Positions 47,268-48,056 of a stretch of DNA of 48,056 nucleotides are shown here, one piece after another. Made by a program: the position numbers and the translations under genes. This stretch comes from Bacteroidales bacterium. Its GTDB lineage: Bacteria > Bacteroidota > Bacteroidia > Bacteroidales > WCHB1-69. The notes under the pieces were generated by a model. It saw only the letters and a program-made list of their open reading frames with translations. It was not told where the DNA came from and ran no database searches. Within the stretch, counting starts at the first letter, position 1, and the number at the start of each line of letters is the position of its first letter. The stretch is from the NCBI GenBank assembly GCA_017527945.1, contig JAFXPL010000160.1, forward strand, positions 1 through 48,056, given 5' to 3'.

Positions 47268-48056
47268 TTAGTTCACATCTGCACGCGCCATGGCATCCTT
47301 ATAGTACTTCTGGTTGACGAAGACGTCTTCCTTGTACGGGTTGATATGGCGTTTCTTGGACTGCGCGATGATGTAGCAGAGGGCGATGGCATTGGTGATG
47401 AGAGCCAGCGCACTGATGACGGTCATCATCGTCGGGTTGGCAGCCACGACAGAAGGATCGACCGTAGTGCCCACGACACCGTCAACGGCAGCCTGTCCGC
47501 CAGCAGCGTACAGTTGCTCGATGGTGGCGACACCTTCCGGATAGAGGACGGGAAGCGTAGCCCAGCTAAACCATTGCTGACCGTCTTTGAACGTCTCTTG
47601 GAAGAGCGGGAAGACTTGAGCGAACATACACCAGATAGCCAAGGTGTTGGCGCGGTTTTGGATCCAACCGCCGCGGTTCCACAACAGAGCGGCCACCGTC
47701 GGGGCGAGCAGCAAAGCAATACCGCAGTACCAGCTGTGCGTCGGCAGGCAGTTGTAGGTGTATGCGAAGTTCCAAATGTCGTAAATCACGATATAGACCC
47801 ACGTCATGTCGGCCCAGATCATGTCTTTTTTGTCCTTGGAGGGATAGACGTTCCACCAAGCGGTCATACAGAGGATGTTGAGCAGACCGGCGACGCCGTT
47901 CATCACGTTGTGCCAGCCACCGTAGAGCCACACGCCCTCGCTGCTGAGCCACCACTTGTTCCAGCCCATAAATGCGGATTCGAAGTCGGAAGCCACGGCG
48001 ATAAGGATGTTGATGGCCACGATGATGAACGGGAACGGTTTGAACCAGTGTTTGGC
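47268..48056 (-). CDS. DUF5692-like multi-pass membrane protein (5' end outside the window)
   Basis: At least 262 residues. The frame is open to the window edge (AKHWFKPFPFIIVAINILIA), so the start lies beyond 48,056, and the GTG at 48,020 is internal. Several membrane spans are visible: FIIVAINILIAVASDF, WHNVMNGVAGLLNILCMTAW, WVYIVIYDIWNFAYTYNCLP, YCGIALLLAPTVAALLW, and MMTVISALALITNAIALCYI. The sequence strongly resembles DUF5692 family proteins, which are uncharacterised integral membrane proteins common in anaerobes. The cytoplasmic tail is KKRHINPYKEDVFVNQKYY. A terminator follows. Confidence 0.85.
   Translation of the reverse strand, partial: AKHWFKPFPFIIVAINILIAVASDFESAFMGWNKWWLSSEGVWLYGGWHNVMNGVAGLLNILCMTAWWNVYPSKDKKDMIWADMTWVYIVIYDIWNFAYTYNCLPTHSWYCGIALLLAPTVAALLWNRGGWIQNRANTLAIWCMFAQVFPLFQETFKDGQQWFSWATLPVLYPEGVATIEQLYAAGGQAAVDGVVGTTVDPSVVAANPTMMTVISALALITNAIALCYIIAQSKKRHINPYKEDVFVNQKYYKDAMARADVN

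Overview
The window looks like chromosomal DNA of a Bacteroidales-type member of the Bacteroidota. Promoters of the Bacteroidota kind (-7 element TAnnTTTG) sit upstream of many genes. Start regions lack Shine-Dalgarno sequences. Three surface-protein architectures typical of the phylum occur: a type A and a type B sorting domain of the type IX secretion system (T9SS), and FISUMP-type modules. The kor genes, DPP IV-type peptidase, BspA-like leucine-rich repeats and a DUF5692 membrane protein fit the same lineage. No rRNA, tRNA, CRISPR array or intact mobile element was found.

Layout. 1-2.2 kb (minus strand): a small lipoprotein, a membrane protein, and an ECF sigma factor with a C-terminal transmembrane extension. 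2.77-22.14 kb (plus strand): a small helix-turn-helix protein and then one uninterrupted 18,975-bp gene for a 6,324-residue secreted protein. That protein is built mainly from about 19 alternating Ig-like and CUB-like modules. Its C-terminus carries TVC-like, SprB-like, HYR-like, MBG/YDG-like and FISUMP modules. 22.2-26.7 kb (minus): dnaE and rplS, both core genes. 26.9-31.95 kb: a patchwork bounded by a decayed korB copy on one side and intact korB on the other. It holds a 5'-truncated BspA-like T9SS protein, a strongly folded non-coding segment, a HigBA-like toxin-antitoxin pair, hairpin and tandem repeats, and a FISUMP-type lipoprotein. 31.96-34.9 kb (minus): korB and korA, the 2-oxoacid:ferredoxin oxidoreductase. 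35.1-35.3 kb: a relic of a barnase/EndoU/colicin/RelE-like nuclease domain. 35.3-39.1 kb (minus): an ATP-grasp-like protein and a T9SS type B cargo protein. 39.2-41.4 kb (plus): a DPP IV-family peptidase. 41.4-42.6 kb (minus): a ribbon-helix-helix protein and an SPFH membrane protein. 42.8-45.05 kb (plus): a patatin-POTRA-barrel outer-membrane phospholipase. 45.05-47.1 kb (minus): an alanine-dehydrogenase-like protein that lacks its NAD domain, tsaE, and a DUF3298 lipoprotein. 47.3-48.06 kb (minus): a DUF5692 membrane protein that runs off the window.

The strongest targets for follow-up are the giant modular protein with its preceding HTH gene and its internal duplications and base-composition mosaic, the membrane-tethered sigma factor, the folded RNA candidate at 28.6-28.75 kb, the korB-bounded patchwork, and the alanine dehydrogenase from which the Rossmann domain appears to have been excised. 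All identifications come from reading motifs by eye. No database search was run.
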